From Microvirga terrae (GTDB lineage: Bacteria > Pseudomonadota > Alphaproteobacteria > Rhizobiales > Beijerinckiaceae), in NCBI RefSeq assembly GCF_013307435.2, contig NZ_CP102845.1, forward strand, positions 1,426,001 through 1,490,000: 64,000 nucleotides of DNA, in the 5' to 3' direction. The translations under genes were made by a program, and so were the position numbers. Positions 27,253-37,420 of the stretch are shown here, one piece after another (position 1 is the first letter of the stretch; the number at the start of each line of letters is the position of its first letter). The notes below the pieces were generated by a model. That model saw only the letters and a list, made by a program, of their open reading frames with translations. It was not told the origin of the DNA and did not search any database.

Positions 27253-30200
27253 TCAGGCAAAGTATTCCTGAAGCGCCCGGACTTCCAGATCGCCGCTGAG
27301 GTATGCCTTGATGCCCTCGGCCGCGGCGACCGCTCCTGCAAGAGTGGTGTAGTAAGGTATCTTATGCAAGAGGGCAGCTTGTCGTAGTGAACGGGAATCC
27401 GAGAGAGCGCCCGCTCCTTCGGTGGTATTGAAGACGAGTTGGATGTCGCCGTTCTTCATGGCGTCGACCACGTGCGGGCGGCCTTCCAGCACCTTGTTGA
27501 TCCGCCGGGCTTTGACGCCCTGGGTTTCGAGGTACTTCTGGGTCCCGGCGGTCGCCAGGATCTGGAATCCGACCTCCTCCAGCATCCGCACCGCCGGCAG
27601 GATCCGTTCCTTATCCGAGTCGCGCACGGACACGAACAGGGTGCCGGTCTTGGGCAACTGGCTGCCGGCGCCGAGCTGGCTCTTGGCGAAGGCTACGCCG
27701 AAGCCGCGATCCAAGCCGATGACCTCGCCGGTCGAGCGCATTTCCGGTCCGAGCAGCACGTCGACCCCCGGGAAGCGGTTGAAGGGGAAGACGGCTTCCT
27801 TGACGCCGATATGCGGCAGCACCTTCGGGGTCAGGCCGAACTTCGCCAGGCTTTCTCCTGCCATGATCCGAGCGGCGATCTTGGCGATGGGCTCGCCGAT
27901 GACCTTGGCCACGAACGGGACCGTCCGTGAGGCCCGGGGATTGACCTCCAGCACGTAGATCGTGCCGTCCTTGATGGCGTACTGGACGTTCATCAGACCG
28001 CCGACTTCAAGAGCCAGGGCAAGGGCCTTCGTCTGGCGCTCCAGCTCGGCGATGATCTCCGGAGACAAGGAGCGCGGCGGCAGGGAGCAAGCCGAATCGC
28101 CCGAGTGGATGCCCGCCTCCTCGATATGCTCCATGATTCCCGCGATGAAGCTGTCCTTCCCATCGCAGAGGCAGTCGACGTCCACTTCCACGGCATCCGA
28201 GAGATAGCGGTCGAAGAGCAGGGGGTTCTTGCCCAGCACCGTGTTGATCTGGCCAGTCTTGTCGTTGGGGTAACGGGCCTTGATGTCCGAGGGGATCAGG
28301 CTCGGCAGGGTGCCAAGCAGGTAATCCTCGAACTGAGCCTCGTCGCGGATGATGGCCATGGCCCGGCCGCCGAGCACGTAGGAGGGCCGCACCACGAAGG
28401 GGAGGCCCAGATCGGCGGCGATCAGCCGGGCCTGCTCCACCGAATAGGCGATGCCGTTCTTCGGCTGCTTCAGGTGGAGCTTGTCGAGCAGGCGCTTGAA
28501 CCGGTCGCGATCCTCGGCGAGATCGATGGCATCCGGCGAGGTGCCGAGGATCGGCACGTCGGCCTCCTCGAGGGCACGAGCGAGCTTGAGCGGCGTCTGG
28601 CCGCCGAACTGCACGATGACGCCGTGGAGCGTGCCCTTGGAACGCTCGGTTTCGATGATCTCCAGCACATCCTCCTGCGTCAGCGGCTCGAAATAGAGCC
28701 GGTCGGAGGTGTCGTAGTCGGTCGAGACCGTCTCCGGGTTGCAGTTGATCATGATGGTCTCATAGCCCGCATCTTTGAGCGCGAAGCAGGCATGACAGCA
28801 GCAATAATCGAACTCGATGCCCTGGCCGATGCGGTTCGGTCCGCCGCCCAGGATGATGACCTTCTTGGCGTCGGACGGGTTGGATTCGTCCACAGGCGCC
28901 CCGGCGAAGGGCGCCGCATAGGTCGAATACATGTAAGCGGTCGGCGAGGCGAACTCGGCCGCGCAGGTGTCGATCCGCTTGTAGACCGGTCGGACGGAGA
29001 GCGAGCGGCGCAACTCGCGCACCTCGGCCTCGGTCTTGTGGGCGAGCACCGCCAGGCGTGCGTCCGAGAAGCCAAGAGCCTTCAGCTGGCGGAAGGCGCC
29101 GGCGGTCTGCGGCAGACCATGCGCTTTGACCTTCGCTTCCATGTCGACGATGCCCTGAAGCTGCTCCAGGAACCAGGGGTCTATCTTGCAGGAGGCATAG
29201 ACCTCGTCATGGCTGACGCCGAGGCGCAGGGCCTGAACCACCTTGAGGATCCGGTCCGGGGTCGGCGTACCGATGGCGGCCTTGATGGCATTCTTGTCGT
29301 CGCCTTTGCCGAGACCTTCGATCTCGATCTCGTCGAGGCCGGTGAGCCCGGTTTCGAGGGAGCGCAGGGCCTTCTGAAGCGATTCCGGGAAGGAGCGGCC
29401 GATCGCCATGGCCTCGCCGACCGACTTCATCGCCGTGGTGAGGGTGGGCTCGGCGCCGGGGAACTTCTCGAAGGCGAAGCGGGGGATCTTGGTGACCACG
29501 TAGTCGATGGTCGGCTCGAAGGAGGCGGGCGTCGCGCCCCCCGTGATGTCGTTGGCGATCTCGTCGAGGGTGTAGCCGACGGCGAGCTTCGCCGCCACCT
29601 TGGCGATGGGGAAGCCCGTGGCTTTCGAGGCCAGTGCCGAGGAGCGCGACACGCGCGGGTTCATCTCGATCACGATCATGCGCCCGTTTTCCGGGTTGAT
29701 CGCGAACTGCACGTTCGATCCGCCGGTCTCGACGCCGATCTCGCGCAGGACCGCCAAGGAGGCGTCGCGCATGATCTGGTATTCCTTGTCGGTGAGCGTG
29801 AGCGCCGGCGCCACTGTGATCGAGTCGCCCGTATGCACCCCCATCGGGTCGAAGTTCTCGATGGAGCAGATGATGATGCAGTTGTCCGCCCTGTCGCGGA
29901 CGACCTCCATCTCGTACTCCTTCCAGCCGAGCACGCTCTCCTCGATCAGCACCTCGTTGGTCGGCGAGGCGTCGAGGCCCCGCTCGACGATGTCGAGGAA
30001 CTCCTCGCGGTTGTACGCGATGCCGCCGCCGGTCCCGCCCATGGTGAAGGACGGGCGGAGGATGGCCGGAAGACCCACCTCTGCCAAAGCCAGCAGAGCC
30101 TCGCCCATGGCGTGCTCCTGGTAACGCTTGCGCCGCTCGTTCTCGGCGGCATCCCACTTGAGCTTGTAGGCGGCGATCATCCGCTTCTTGTCGCCCGGGT

Positions 30201-30723
30201 GAATGTCGAGGGCTTCCATGCGGGCGAGTTCGGCCAGGTAGGCGTCCCGGTCGGCCTTCTTGAGGGCCGACGCGTTGGCAAGGCGCGATTTCGGGGTGTC
30301 GAGGCCGATCTTGGTCATGGCCTCGCGGAAGAGCTGCCGGTCCTCGGCCTTGTCGATGGCCTCCGCCGTCGCGCCGATCATCTCCACGTTGAAGCGGTCG
30401 AGAACGCCCATTTTCTTGAGCGACAGGGCACAATTCAAGGCCGTCTGGCCGCCCATGGTCGGCAGGATTGCGTCGGGGCGCTCCTTCTCGATGATCTTGG
30501 CCACGATCTCGGGAGTGATCGGCTCCACATAGGTGGCGTCCGCGAGATCGGGATCGGTCATGATCGTCGCGGGATTCGAGTTCACCAGGATGATGCGGTA
30601 GCCTTCCTCCTTCAGGGCCTTCACGGCCTGGGTGCCCGAGTAATCGAACTCCACGGCCTGGCCGATGATGATCGGTCCGGCGCCGACGATGAGGATGGAG
30701 GAGATGTCTGTCCGCTTTGGCAT
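27253..30723 (-). CDS. carB: Carbamoyl-phosphate synthase large subunit
   Basis: An 1156-residue subunit that makes carbamoyl phosphate from ammonia, bicarbonate and two ATP, for arginine and pyrimidine synthesis. It has the expected tandem halves: an N-terminal ATP-grasp unit beginning [23 protein letters not shown], the second unit beginning [21 protein letters not shown], and a C-terminal allosteric MGS-like domain ([20 protein letters not shown]). The length is slightly above the E. coli protein (1073) because of an alphaproteobacterial insertion around residues 165-200. Its partner carA lies about 6.7 kb upstream on the same strand, separated by ten genes. GreA follows about 105 bp downstream. 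Confidence 0.97.
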   Translation of the reverse strand: MPKRTDISSILIVGAGPIIIGQAVEFDYSGTQAVKALKEEGYRIILVNSNPATIMTDPDLADATYVEPITPEIVAKIIEKERPDAILPTMGGQTALNCALSLKKMGVLDRFNVEMIGATAEAIDKAEDRQLFREAMTKIGLDTPKSRLANASALKKADRDAYLAELARMEALDIHPGDKKRMIAAYKLKWDAAENERRKRYQEHAMGEALLALAEVGLPAILRPSFTMGGTGGGIAYNREEFLDIVERGLDASPTNEVLIEESVLGWKEYEMEVVRDRADNCIIICSIENFDPMGVHTGDSITVAPALTLTDKEYQIMRDASLAVLREIGVETGGSNVQFAINPENGRMIVIEMNPRVSRSSALASKATGFPIAKVAAKLAVGYTLDEIANDITGGATPASFEPTIDYVVTKIPRFAFEKFPGAEPTLTTAMKSVGEAMAIGRSFPESLQKALRSLETGLTGLDEIEIEGLGKGDDKNAIKAAIGTPTPDRILKVVQALRLGVSHDEVYASCKIDPWFLEQLQGIVDMEAKVKAHGLPQTAGAFRQLKALGFSDARLAVLAHKTEAEVRELRRSLSVRPVYKRIDTCAAEFASPTAYMYSTYAAPFAGAPVDESNPSDAKKVIILGGGPNRIGQGIEFDYCCCHACFALKDAGYETIMINCNPETVSTDYDTSDRLYFEPLTQEDVLEIIETERSKGTLHGVIVQFGGQTPLKLARALEEADVPILGTSPDAIDLAEDRDRFKRLLDKLHLKQPKNGIAYSVEQARLIAADLGLPFVVRPSYVLGGRAMAIIRDEAQFEDYLLGTLPSLIPSDIKARYPNDKTGQINTVLGKNPLLFDRYLSDAVEVDVDCLCDGKDSFIAGIMEHIEEAGIHSGDSACSLPPRSLSPEIIAELERQTKALALALEVGGLMNVQYAIKDGTIYVLEVNPRASRTVPFVAKVIGEPIAKIAARIMAGESLAKFGLTPKVLPHIGVKEAVFPFNRFPGVDVLLGPEMRSTGEVIGLDRGFGVAFAKSQLGAGSQLPKTGTLFVSVRDSDKERILPAVRMLEEVGFQILATAGTQKYLETQGVKARRINKVLEGRPHVVDAMKNGDIQLVFNTTEGAGALSDSRSLRQAALLHKIPYYTTLAGAVAAAEGIKAYLSGDLEVRALQEYFA

Positions 30724-30923
30724 TGGGCCACCCAGGCGTGTCCAGCCGCGCGGCCGTAATGCTACGGCGCTTCAAGCGCAGCCGGGATGTGATCGGATTG
30801 TAGGTTGAGAGAGGCTCTTACACGCACCTTGAGCAAATTCAAAGGGCCGAGCCATGATTTCGACAGCCAATGCCTATGCGCTATGGTCCATCGGATGCCG
30901 CGGCAAGGGGAAGGTGGGAAAAG

Positions 30924-31715
30924 ATGGCCACGATGGAAGAGCCGCGCTGGACGCTGATCACGGGAGCATCCAGCGGGATCGGTGCGGATCTGGCGCGCGT
31001 CTTTGCGGGGCGGGAATATTCCCTCGTCCTGGCGGCCCGGCGGCACGAGCGGCTGGAAGTGCTGGCCGCGGAGATCCGCCGGACCCATGACGTGCCGGTC
31101 GAGATCCTGGCGATCGATCTCGAGGACCGGGAGGCGCCGCAGGATCTCCATGAGATGCTTCGGGAGCGGGGAATAGCGGTCCATACCCTGGTCAACAACG
31201 CCGGCTTTGGGCTGCGCGGTTACTTCGCGTCCCTTCCGCACGAGAAGCAGCTCGCCATGATCGACCTCAACGTCATGGCGCTCACCTCTCTCAGCCGTCT
31301 CATGCTGCCGGGAATGATCGAGCGACGGCGGGGAGGCATCCTGAACGTCGCGTCCCTCGCGGCCTTCCAGGCCGGGCCCTACATGGCGGTTTATTACGCG
31401 ACGAAAGCCTTCGTCCTGTCTCTCTCCGAAGCCCTACACGACGAAGCCAGGCTCCATGGAGTCACGGTCACGGCCCTCTGTCCGGGGCCGACCGAGAGCG
31501 AATTCTCCGACACGGCGGGCCTGAAGGATTCGCGCCTCTTCCGATCGGGGGTCATGTCCTCGGCGGATGTCGCGCGCATCGGAGTGGACGGCTATGAGGC
31601 CAGGCGAGCGATCGTTGTGGCCGGGGCCCGGAACCGGGTCGGTGCGATCGGGGCGAAGTTCGCCCCGCGCTTTCTCTCGCGCAGGATCGCCGGACTTCTG
31701 CAGGGGATGAGGTGA
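30924..31715 (+). CDS. Short-chain dehydrogenase/reductase
   Basis: A 263-residue NAD(P)-dependent oxidoreductase of the classical SDR type. The cofactor motif TGASSGIG is at about 13-20, NNAGFG follows, then the catalytic Ser in NVASLAAFQ and YYATKAF (Tyr-x3-Lys). The C-terminal region PGPTESEF is usual for the group. The substrate is unknown. The ATG at 30924 is preferred because AAGGTGGGAAAAG precedes it. The gene is followed within 7 bp by a GtrA-family gene, so the two probably form a short operon, perhaps in cell-surface or lipid modification (inference). Confidence 0.85.
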   Translation: MATMEEPRWTLITGASSGIGADLARVFAGREYSLVLAARRHERLEVLAAEIRRTHDVPVEILAIDLEDREAPQDLHEMLRERGIAVHTLVNNAGFGLRGYFASLPHEKQLAMIDLNVMALTSLSRLMLPGMIERRRGGILNVASLAAFQAGPYMAVYYATKAFVLSLSEALHDEARLHGVTVTALCPGPTESEFSDTAGLKDSRLFRSGVMSSADVARIGVDGYEARRAIVVAGARNRVGAIGAKFAPRFLSRRIAGLLQGMR

Positions 31716-31722
31716 CGGGCTC

Positions 31723-32142
31723 ATGGGAAGCAGCTATCGAGGGGGCGTGATCACCTCTCGCCCCCTTCAGCGCCTGATCCGTCAGTTCACCGCCTTCTTC
31801 GGAGTGGGCCTTGCGGCTGCCGTGGCTCATTACGGCCTTCTCATCGCCCTGGTCGAAGGAGGAGCAGCCCACCCCGTTCCTGCGACGCTCGCCGGATATG
31901 TGGCGGGAGGGCTCGTGTCCTACCTGCTCAACCGCAAGCATACTTACGAGAGCGACCGGCCCCACCGGGAGGCCACGTGGCGCTTTGCCCTGGTGGCCTT
32001 CGTTGGATTTCTCGTGACCTGGTTTCTCATGCACGCTTTCACAGTGTGGCTCGGCGGACCGTATCTCCCGTCCCAGGTCATCACCACGGGCGTCGTGATG
32101 CTCTGGAGCTTCCTGGCGCACAAAAGGTGGACATTCGCATGA
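31723..32142 (+). CDS. GtrA-family membrane protein
   Basis: A 139-residue protein with four membrane helices at about 21-42, 49-68, 82-102 and 108-130. Family marks are RFALVAFVGF and the C-terminal SFLAHKRWTFA. GtrA proteins help flip undecaprenyl-linked sugars, or act in surface polysaccharide glucosylation. It begins 7 bp after the SDR stop. It ends 10 bp from the stop of the convergent FNT gene, leaving no room for a separate terminator. Confidence 0.85.
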   Translation: MGSSYRGGVITSRPLQRLIRQFTAFFGVGLAAAVAHYGLLIALVEGGAAHPVPATLAGYVAGGLVSYLLNRKHTYESDRPHREATWRFALVAFVGFLVTWFLMHAFTVWLGGPYLPSQVITTGVVMLWSFLAHKRWTFA

Positions 32143-32152
32143 GAAACCACCG

Positions 32153-33028
32153 CTATTGGAGTTCGGGAACGACCTGCCCGAAATTGAGCGCGGCCACGAG
32201 AGCCACGCCGCCCAGAACATTGCCGACGAGGGTCGGCAGGAAGAAGCGCACGACGTATTCCGTCCACGTGGCCTGACCCGTTTCCACCAGGTAGAACCCG
32301 TCGACCGATCCCGCGATCAGGTGCGAGAAGCCGCCGATGGCCACCACGTAGGTGATGATGAGGATCACAAGAAGGCGTGCGGAATCGGCTCCCGGCAGAA
32401 GCCAGACCATCAGGGCGATAAGCCAGCCAGCGAAGATGGCCTTCAGCACGGTGGTTCCGAAGGGCGAGGCCACGACCTTGTGGCTGATCTCCCCGAAAGC
32501 CTGCTTGACCTCAGGCGCGAAGAGGGAGGTATGCGCAATGACAGCCGCGAAGATCCAGGTCGCCACGATGTTGGCCACCAGAACGATGGCCCACAGCTTG
32601 ACCACCCGCAGCAGCGTGCGTCCGTCCCGGTTGTGCAGGAGGGGCAGGATGGGCGTGAGGGTATTCTCGGTGAAGAGCTGCTGACGGCCGAGCACGACGA
32701 TCAGGAAGCCGATCGTGTAGCCGAAGCTGCTCACCAGGGGTTTCCAGGATGCGTCCGGCAGATGCGCGTGCAGCAATCCTTCTACCGTCAGGGAAAACCC
32801 CATGGACAGGCCGGCGGCCAGTCCGGAGAGGAGGAGCGCCGATGCGGTTCGGTCGAGCTCGCTTTCGCCTTCGGCCCGGATCGTCTCGTGGATGAGCGCC
32901 GCGTTCGGCCGGCTCTGGGCCTCGATGGTCTTTCTTTCCTTGGAGGACAAGTCCGGGGTTTTTTCGGCGGGGTTGAAGCTGTCACGTTGCTTCGGTTCAG
33001 CGGGCCTGTCCGGTGAGGCGTCGGTCAT
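32153..33028 (-). CDS. Formate/nitrite transporter (FNT) family channel
   Basis: A 291-residue membrane protein. A polar, acidic N-terminal extension of about 60 residues precedes six hydrophobic segments. FNT features are recognisable: SGLAAGLSMGFS in the first helix, the LGRQQLFTENTLTPILPLL loop-helix, and the late GGFSHLIAGSVDGFYL. The family conducts formate, nitrite or related small anions as pentamers. The substrate is not predictable. The ATG at 33028 has AAGG 8 bp upstream and is chosen over a longer form starting 129 bp earlier. Confidence 0.85.
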   Translation of the reverse strand: MTDASPDRPAEPKQRDSFNPAEKTPDLSSKERKTIEAQSRPNAALIHETIRAEGESELDRTASALLLSGLAAGLSMGFSLTVEGLLHAHLPDASWKPLVSSFGYTIGFLIVVLGRQQLFTENTLTPILPLLHNRDGRTLLRVVKLWAIVLVANIVATWIFAAVIAHTSLFAPEVKQAFGEISHKVVASPFGTTVLKAIFAGWLIALMVWLLPGADSARLLVILIITYVVAIGGFSHLIAGSVDGFYLVETGQATWTEYVVRFFLPTLVGNVLGGVALVAALNFGQVVPELQ

Positions 33029-33240
33029 GAGGCTGCCTTGCGGTTCGGGTCTGCTGATAAGGCGCTCACCCGATGCTTGTTCCGGGTTCCCGAGCGGGAT
33101 CATCCCGCAGCGCATTCCTGACCTGCGTCCCTGCCTCTCCCCGAATCTTTTTTGCATTGCAATATGACGGACCGCAGAGTTGCCGACGGCTGTCTCGGCG
33201 TTTCCGATCCAATAAATGACTTGAGCAGCTTGGGGGCTCC

Positions 33241-34488
33241 ATGTCCGACATGGCCATTGTTGAGAACGCCGGCGTTGTGCCGACGAATAAGGCTCCCGCC
33301 GTCCCGCGCTCCCGCTTGGCCGTTGCGCTGATCGAGCTGGCGCTCGCAGTCGGCAGCTTCGGCATCGGAACGGGCGAGTTCGCCATCATGGGATTGCTGC
33401 CCAACGTCGCCCAGGAATTCAACGTCACGACACCGGAGGCCGGCTACGCGATCAGCGCATATGCGCTCGGGGTCGTCGTGGGAGCGCCCATCATCGCCGT
33501 GATGGCGGCAAAGCTGGCGCGCCAGACACTGCTCCTCCTTATGATGGCGATCTTCGCCGTCGGCAACGCGGTCAGCGCTCTTGCGCCGAGCTTCGAGTCC
33601 TTCGTGCTCCTGCGCTTTCTCACGGGCCTGCCGCATGGCGCCTATTTCGGCGTGGCCGCCCTCGTGGCAGCCTCCCTGGTTCCGCCGAACAAGCGCACTC
33701 AGGCTGTAGCCCGCGTCATGATGGGGCTCACGGTCGCGACCCTGCTCGGAACCCCGGTGGCCACCTGGTTCGGGCAGATCCTGACCTGGCGGATCGCCTT
33801 TGGGGCCGTCGGCTTCATGGGGGCGCTGACGGTGCTGCTGATCTGGCTCTTCCTGCCGAAGGACAGGGTTCAGGAGGGAGCGAGCCCGATGCGGGAGCTC
33901 GGGGCCTTCCGGCGCAAGCAGGTCTGGTTCACTCTCGGAATCGGCGCCGTGGGCTTCGGCGGCCTGTTCTCCGTCTTCTCCTACATCGCCTCCACGGCCA
34001 CGGAGGTCGCCGGGATGCCCGACAACGCCGTTCCGGTCATGATGGCCCTGTTCGGCTCCGGCATGATCGTCGGCAATCTCGTCGGGGCCTGGTTCGCAGA
34101 CCGGAACCTGATGGCGACCATCGGGGGCGTGCTGGCCTCCAGCGCCGTGGTGATGACCGTTCTCTGGCTGACGGCCGAGAACCCTTACCTGCTCTCGGCC
34201 TGCGTCTTCCTCGTCGGCTGCAGCGTCGCCATCGGGCCCGCACTCCAGACCCGCCTGATGGACGTGGCGGCAGACGCCCAGACCCTCGCGGCGGCCCTCA
34301 ATCACTCGGCCTTCAACATCGCCAATGCGCTCGGCGCCTGGCTTGGCGGTCTTGCGATCGCGGCCGGCTACGGCTTTGCCTCGACCGGCTGGGTCGGCGC
34401 GGTCCTGGCTATGGCCGGGCTCGGCGTGTTCGGCCTGTCACTGATAAGCGATCAGCGCTCCGTGAGGTCGTCCGTCTCGCGGGCCTGA
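33241..34488 (+). CDS. MFS exporter of the DHA1 (AraJ/YdhP-like) group
   Basis: A 415-residue transporter with twelve predicted membrane helices. The first helix region has VGSFGIGTGEFAIMGLLPNVAQ, typical of the AraJ/PbuE-type drug:proton antiporters. The loop motif A region after helix 2 reads PIIAVMAAKLARQTLLLLM, and helix 4 has RFLTGLPHGAYFGVAA. It probably pumps a small compound out of the cell, possibly a sugar, purine or drug. The end overlaps the convergent methyltransferase gene by 37 bp. Confidence 0.9.
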   Translation: MSDMAIVENAGVVPTNKAPAVPRSRLAVALIELALAVGSFGIGTGEFAIMGLLPNVAQEFNVTTPEAGYAISAYALGVVVGAPIIAVMAAKLARQTLLLLMMAIFAVGNAVSALAPSFESFVLLRFLTGLPHGAYFGVAALVAASLVPPNKRTQAVARVMMGLTVATLLGTPVATWFGQILTWRIAFGAVGFMGALTVLLIWLFLPKDRVQEGASPMRELGAFRRKQVWFTLGIGAVGFGGLFSVFSYIASTATEVAGMPDNAVPVMMALFGSGMIVGNLVGAWFADRNLMATIGGVLASSAVVMTVLWLTAENPYLLSACVFLVGCSVAIGPALQTRLMDVAADAQTLAAALNHSAFNIANALGAWLGGLAIAAGYGFASTGWVGAVLAMAGLGVFGLSLISDQRSVRSSVSRA

Positions 34489-35186
34489 GCCGGCCTTGCC
34501 AGATAGGTCATGCGGGCCTGGTTGTGCCCAAGGTTCCGTTGGAACCGTTCCGGCACAAACCCGGCATCCTCGAGGAGGTCGATGATCTCCTCGTCGCTGT
34601 ACTGCGCCAAGCCGATCTCCTCGCGGATCGTGCGATACTCCGAAAAGGCGGTGCGGGCGAGGCTGGCAACGGCCGATCGCAGGAAGCCGCCCCGCCAGGC
34701 GAAGGAGAGCAGAGCTTTCGCGTCGGTGATCGGGCTGATGTCCGGCGGTATGACGTCGCCCAGGATCAACGTGCCGTCGGCTCGCAATTTCCCGTGCATG
34801 AGCCTCAGGAGGCTGCGAAACTCGTCGAGGGAGAGATACTGAACGAGCGAATTCACCACGATCAGGTCGAGCGAAGCGTCCGGAAGCTCGGTCACGTGGT
34901 CGGTCGACAGGACGGTGATCTGCCTGTTGTCGCTAAAGCGCCCGTTCAGACGTTCCCGAACAAGCGGTGCGGCATCGCTCAGATAGAGCCGGCCGCATTT
35001 GGCCGCCACCTTGTCGGCGAATAGCGCCTCGCCGCAGCCGTAGTCCAGCACGGTGGCTTCGGGAGACGGGACGAGGCCGATGATGTCGTCGGCGATCAGG
35101 CGGTAGTGCAGAAGCTTGTGCCGCTCGCTCGCATAGATCGGCGTGTCCTGGTTCCAGTAGTCGCGCCAGTTCATTGGAATAGACAT
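34452..35186 (-). CDS. Class I SAM-dependent methyltransferase
   Basis: A 244-residue methyltransferase-domain protein. Motif I is [16 protein letters not shown] near residues 46-61, followed by a second strand LYLSDAAP and the motif [18 protein letters not shown]. The substrate is unknown. A SAM-dependent enzyme with N-terminal [15 protein letters not shown] could act on a quinone, lipid or sugar, but nothing decides this. Its 3' end lies within the end of the MFS gene on the other strand. It is preceded by ohrR in the same direction at a gap of only 11 bp, so co-transcription with ohrR is likely. Confidence 0.85.
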   Translation of the reverse strand: MSIPMNWRDYWNQDTPIYASERHKLLHYRLIADDIIGLVPSPEATVLDYGCGEALFADKVAAKCGRLYLSDAAPLVRERLNGRFSDNRQITVLSTDHVTELPDASLDLIVVNSLVQYLSLDEFRSLLRLMHGKLRADGTLILGDVIPPDISPITDAKALLSFAWRGGFLRSAVASLARTAFSEYRTIREEIGLAQYSDEEIIDLLEDAGFVPERFQRNLGHNQARMTYLARPAQARETDDLTER

Positions 35187-35197
35187 CTCCCCTCGGC

Positions 35198-35659
35198 TCA
35201 GGACTTCGCCGAAACTGCCGCCGAGTCATGGAGCCTGCCGCGCAGTTTCGCAACCTCCTGGGTGAGCGTGCGGACCTCGTCGAAGGATAGGCCAAGCACG
35301 CAGCCGACCTGTTTGGGGATCTCCTCCGCCTTCTCCCGCAGGGAGCGGCCGGTCTCGGTGAGGGAAATTCTGACCTGCCGCTCGTCCTTGCTGTCGCGGG
35401 TGCGCCGGATGTGCCCCGCACTCTCGAGACGCTTGAGCAGCGGGGTGAGGGTGCCGGAGTCGAGAAACAGCCGGTCGCCGATCTCCTTGACCGTGAGATC
35501 ATCCTGCTCCCAGAGCACCAGCAGGACGACATATTGCGGGTAGGTTAGGCCGAGCGGGTCGAGGAACCGGCGATAGGCGCGGCTGAAAGCGTGCGACACG
35601 GAATAGAAGGCAAAACAGAGCTGATTGTCGAGCGCTAGCATCTCAGGCTTCTTCGTCAT
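35198..35659 (-). CDS. ohrR: OhrR-like MarR-family redox repressor
   Basis: A 153-residue MarR-type repressor that should sense organic hydroperoxides and control ohr. The N-terminal sensing cysteine is present as Cys15 in [11 protein letters not shown], with Tyr residues nearby that in OhrR contact the cysteine. The winged helix-turn-helix follows ([25 protein letters not shown]). It is divergent from ohr with 151 bp between the start codons, the classical arrangement. GGAGG lies 5 bp upstream of the ATG. The downstream methyltransferase gene is only 11 bp away. Confidence 0.9.
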   Translation of the reverse strand: MTKKPEMLALDNQLCFAFYSVSHAFSRAYRRFLDPLGLTYPQYVVLLVLWEQDDLTVKEIGDRLFLDSGTLTPLLKRLESAGHIRRTRDSKDERQVRISLTETGRSLREKAEEIPKQVGCVLGLSFDEVRTLTQEVAKLRGRLHDSAAVSAKS

Positions 35660-35712
35660 CCTCGCCTCCACTTCGGACACCCTATGGAAAATTTCGGTTG
35701 CACACAATTCAT

Positions 35713-35760
35713 TTCGATCGTATAGACAGATTTAGATCGCACGCAATTAGATCGTATGCG
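35713..35760. promoter_or_regulatory. Probable OhrR operator region with repeated GATCG motifs
   Basis: The divergent ohrR/ohr gap holds TAGATCGCACGC (35733-35744) and TAGATCGTATGC (35748-35759), plus TCGATCGTAT at 35714. ATCGCACGCAAT (35736-35747) is an imperfect inverted repeat (8 of 12). The location makes it the likely OhrR site. Confidence 0.55.
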
Positions 35761-35810
35761 GTCGAATAACCGATCAGGCCACAGGGCCTGACGCCTCAAG
35801 GAGCGTTCCG

Positions 35811-36230
35811 ATGACCCCTCTCTACACTGCCTATGCTTCAGCCCGCGGCGGCCGCGAAGGCGTTGCCGCATCCGATGACGGACGGCTGGAGGTTCGCCTG
35901 TCCACCCCGAAGGAACTCGGCGGCGGGGGCGGTGAGGGGACGAACCCGGAGCAGCTTTTCGCGGCCGGCTACTCGGCCTGCTTCCTCGGCGCGCTGAAAT
36001 TCGTCGCCTCGCAGAACAAGGTCGCTCTGCCATCTGACGCTTCGATCGAGGCCAAGGTCGGGATCGGCAAGCGCGACGACGGGGCAGGCTTCGGCCTAGT
36101 GGTCGAGCTGAAGGCGAACCTGCCGGGCCTGACCCAAGAGCAGGCGACCGATCTTGTGCACAAGGCCGACGTGGTCTGCCCGTATTCGCACGCGATCCGC
36201 GGCAACGTGCAGGTCACGCTGTCGGTCTAA
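35811..36230 (+). CDS. ohr: Organic hydroperoxide resistance protein Ohr
   Basis: A 139-residue thiol peroxidase that reduces organic hydroperoxides, using lipoyl proteins as reductant. The two active cysteines are Cys57 in [11 protein letters not shown] and Cys123 in VVCPYSHA. The arginine and glutamate that assist should be Arg14 or nearby and Glu47. GGAG is 8 bp before the ATG. It is divergent from ohrR; a strong terminator follows 24 bp after the stop. Confidence 0.95.
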   Translation: MTPLYTAYASARGGREGVAASDDGRLEVRLSTPKELGGGGGEGTNPEQLFAAGYSACFLGALKFVASQNKVALPSDASIEAKVGIGKRDDGAGFGLVVELKANLPGLTQEQATDLVHKADVVCPYSHAIRGNVQVTLSV

Positions 36231-36254
36231 TACATAACGATAAGCCGTAGGGGC

Positions 36255-36289
36255 AAGGGCCTCCTGCCTTTCGGGGCAGGGGGCCTTTT
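36255..36289 (+). terminator. Strong terminator after ohr
   Basis: 14-bp stem from AAGGGCCTCCTGCC to GGCAGGGGGCCTTT with two G-T wobbles and a 6-base loop, then TTTT. It reaches to within 6 bp of the stop of the convergent cupin gene. Confidence 0.85.
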
Positions 36290-36294
36290 CGCGT

Positions 36295-36843
36295 TCAGGT
36301 CCACAGCTTCACGAGCGGTCCGTCAGGTCCGTCGACCGGGTCGGCATCCGGCAGGGGGACCTGCGCGATGCGCTGCTGCGACGCCGCGAGGGCGTTGGGA
36401 TCGTCCCGGATGGTGTCATAATCGACCCCACCCGGATAGGCGCCTACGACGGAGAAATCGTCGCTCGCATTGATGCAGGCATGGGCGACGCCCGCCGGGA
36501 TCACCACCACGTCGCCGGCGCTGACGGCCACGAGATCGCCGTCCTCGCCGCCGAAGCGGACCTGGGCCGAGCCGGACACGACGCCCAGCACCTCGTGGGT
36601 GTTCGGGTGGTAGTGATGGTAGTCGTGGATGCCGTCGAGCCAGGCGTTGGTCCAGCCGTTCTTGGCGAAGGTGGTCTTGAAGGTCCTGACGGCGTCGTGC
36701 TCGGAGGGGGAAATCGCCCCGCGCCGAACGATCAGCGGCAGGGACGAATTCGGGACGATGCCGTTGCTGCGGAACACGTAGGTCTCCGTGCCGAGCGGCG
36801 TATTGTAACCCTGCGGATCGCCGTATCCTTTCGCCTGAGCCAT
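36295..36843 (-). CDS. Cupin-domain protein
   Basis: A 182-residue protein with one cupin barrel. The first metal motif is in GIHDYHHYHPNTHEVLGVVSG (His77, His79, His82 or so, and Glu84). The second is VVIPAGVAHACINAS (His near 118). The family includes metal-dependent isomerases, dioxygenases and sugar-binding proteins. The substrate is not clear. The ATG is preceded by GGGAGAG. It faces the ohr terminator at its 3' end. Confidence 0.85.
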   Translation of the reverse strand: MAQAKGYGDPQGYNTPLGTETYVFRSNGIVPNSSLPLIVRRGAISPSEHDAVRTFKTTFAKNGWTNAWLDGIHDYHHYHPNTHEVLGVVSGSAQVRFGGEDGDLVAVSAGDVVVIPAGVAHACINASDDFSVVGAYPGGVDYDTIRDDPNALAASQQRIAQVPLPDADPVDGPDGPLVKLWT

Positions 36844-36924
36844 GCTTCTCTCCCTTCGAATCCGGGAGGGAACGCGCGGTTCAGGCGAAAGATCGAGCGA
36901 GGCCGTGCAAATCCCCGTCGGGTC

Positions 36925-37299
36925 TCACATGCCGATGAGCATGGCCGCGACGGCACGGTCGATGGACAGGTAGAACATTCCGAACGCCACGGCGGCCGCG
37001 ATGGCGAACTCGACGATCTGGTTCTTGAAGATGCGGAACTGGGCGAAGAGGTTCTGGCCGAAGATCGAGATCAGCCAGGCGGTCGTGAGCACCACGGGGA
37101 AAATGAAGAGATACGACCAAGTGCTTTCGACCGGGCCCGCATGGGCAGGATCGATCAGCGGACGGATGTTGCGCACCCAGGGCGCGTAGAGGGCGGCGTA
37201 GAGCGACGTCAGCCAAGCCAGCGTGACGGCGATGCCGAGATGAAACGTGAAGAGGTTGTGCAGCCGGCTGAATTCGCCGGAATCGTCATCGAAATCCAT
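36925..37299 (-). CDS. Small integral membrane protein, 124 aa
   Basis: Not recognised. An acidic N-terminus (MDFDDDSGEF) precedes three strong hydrophobic helices at about 19-42, 63-81 and 93-118. Between helices lies a loop (WVRNIRPLIDPAHAGP) and a short basic segment (FRIFKNQ). There is no signal peptide cleavage site. GGGGGTG sits about 9 bp before the ATG. It may be transcribed with the cupin gene, 81 bp away. The role is unknown. Confidence 0.65.
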   Translation of the reverse strand: MDFDDDSGEFSRLHNLFTFHLGIAVTLAWLTSLYAALYAPWVRNIRPLIDPAHAGPVESTWSYLFIFPVVLTTAWLISIFGQNLFAQFRIFKNQIVEFAIAAAVAFGMFYLSIDRAVAAMLIGM

Positions 37300-37420
37300 G
37301 GAAACACCCCCAAAACAAGGCCCGGAATCATTTTGTCGTTATGGTTAATGATCGGTTACCGTGATTTGGGCTGCTGGCGCAACGGACGCGTTTGTCGCGG
37401 CGCCAGCTTTCATGATCCTG

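Noticed and set aside
28105..30759. 884-codon open frame opposite carB
   Set aside because: carB is complete and conserved in the minus strand; the other frame shows no motif.
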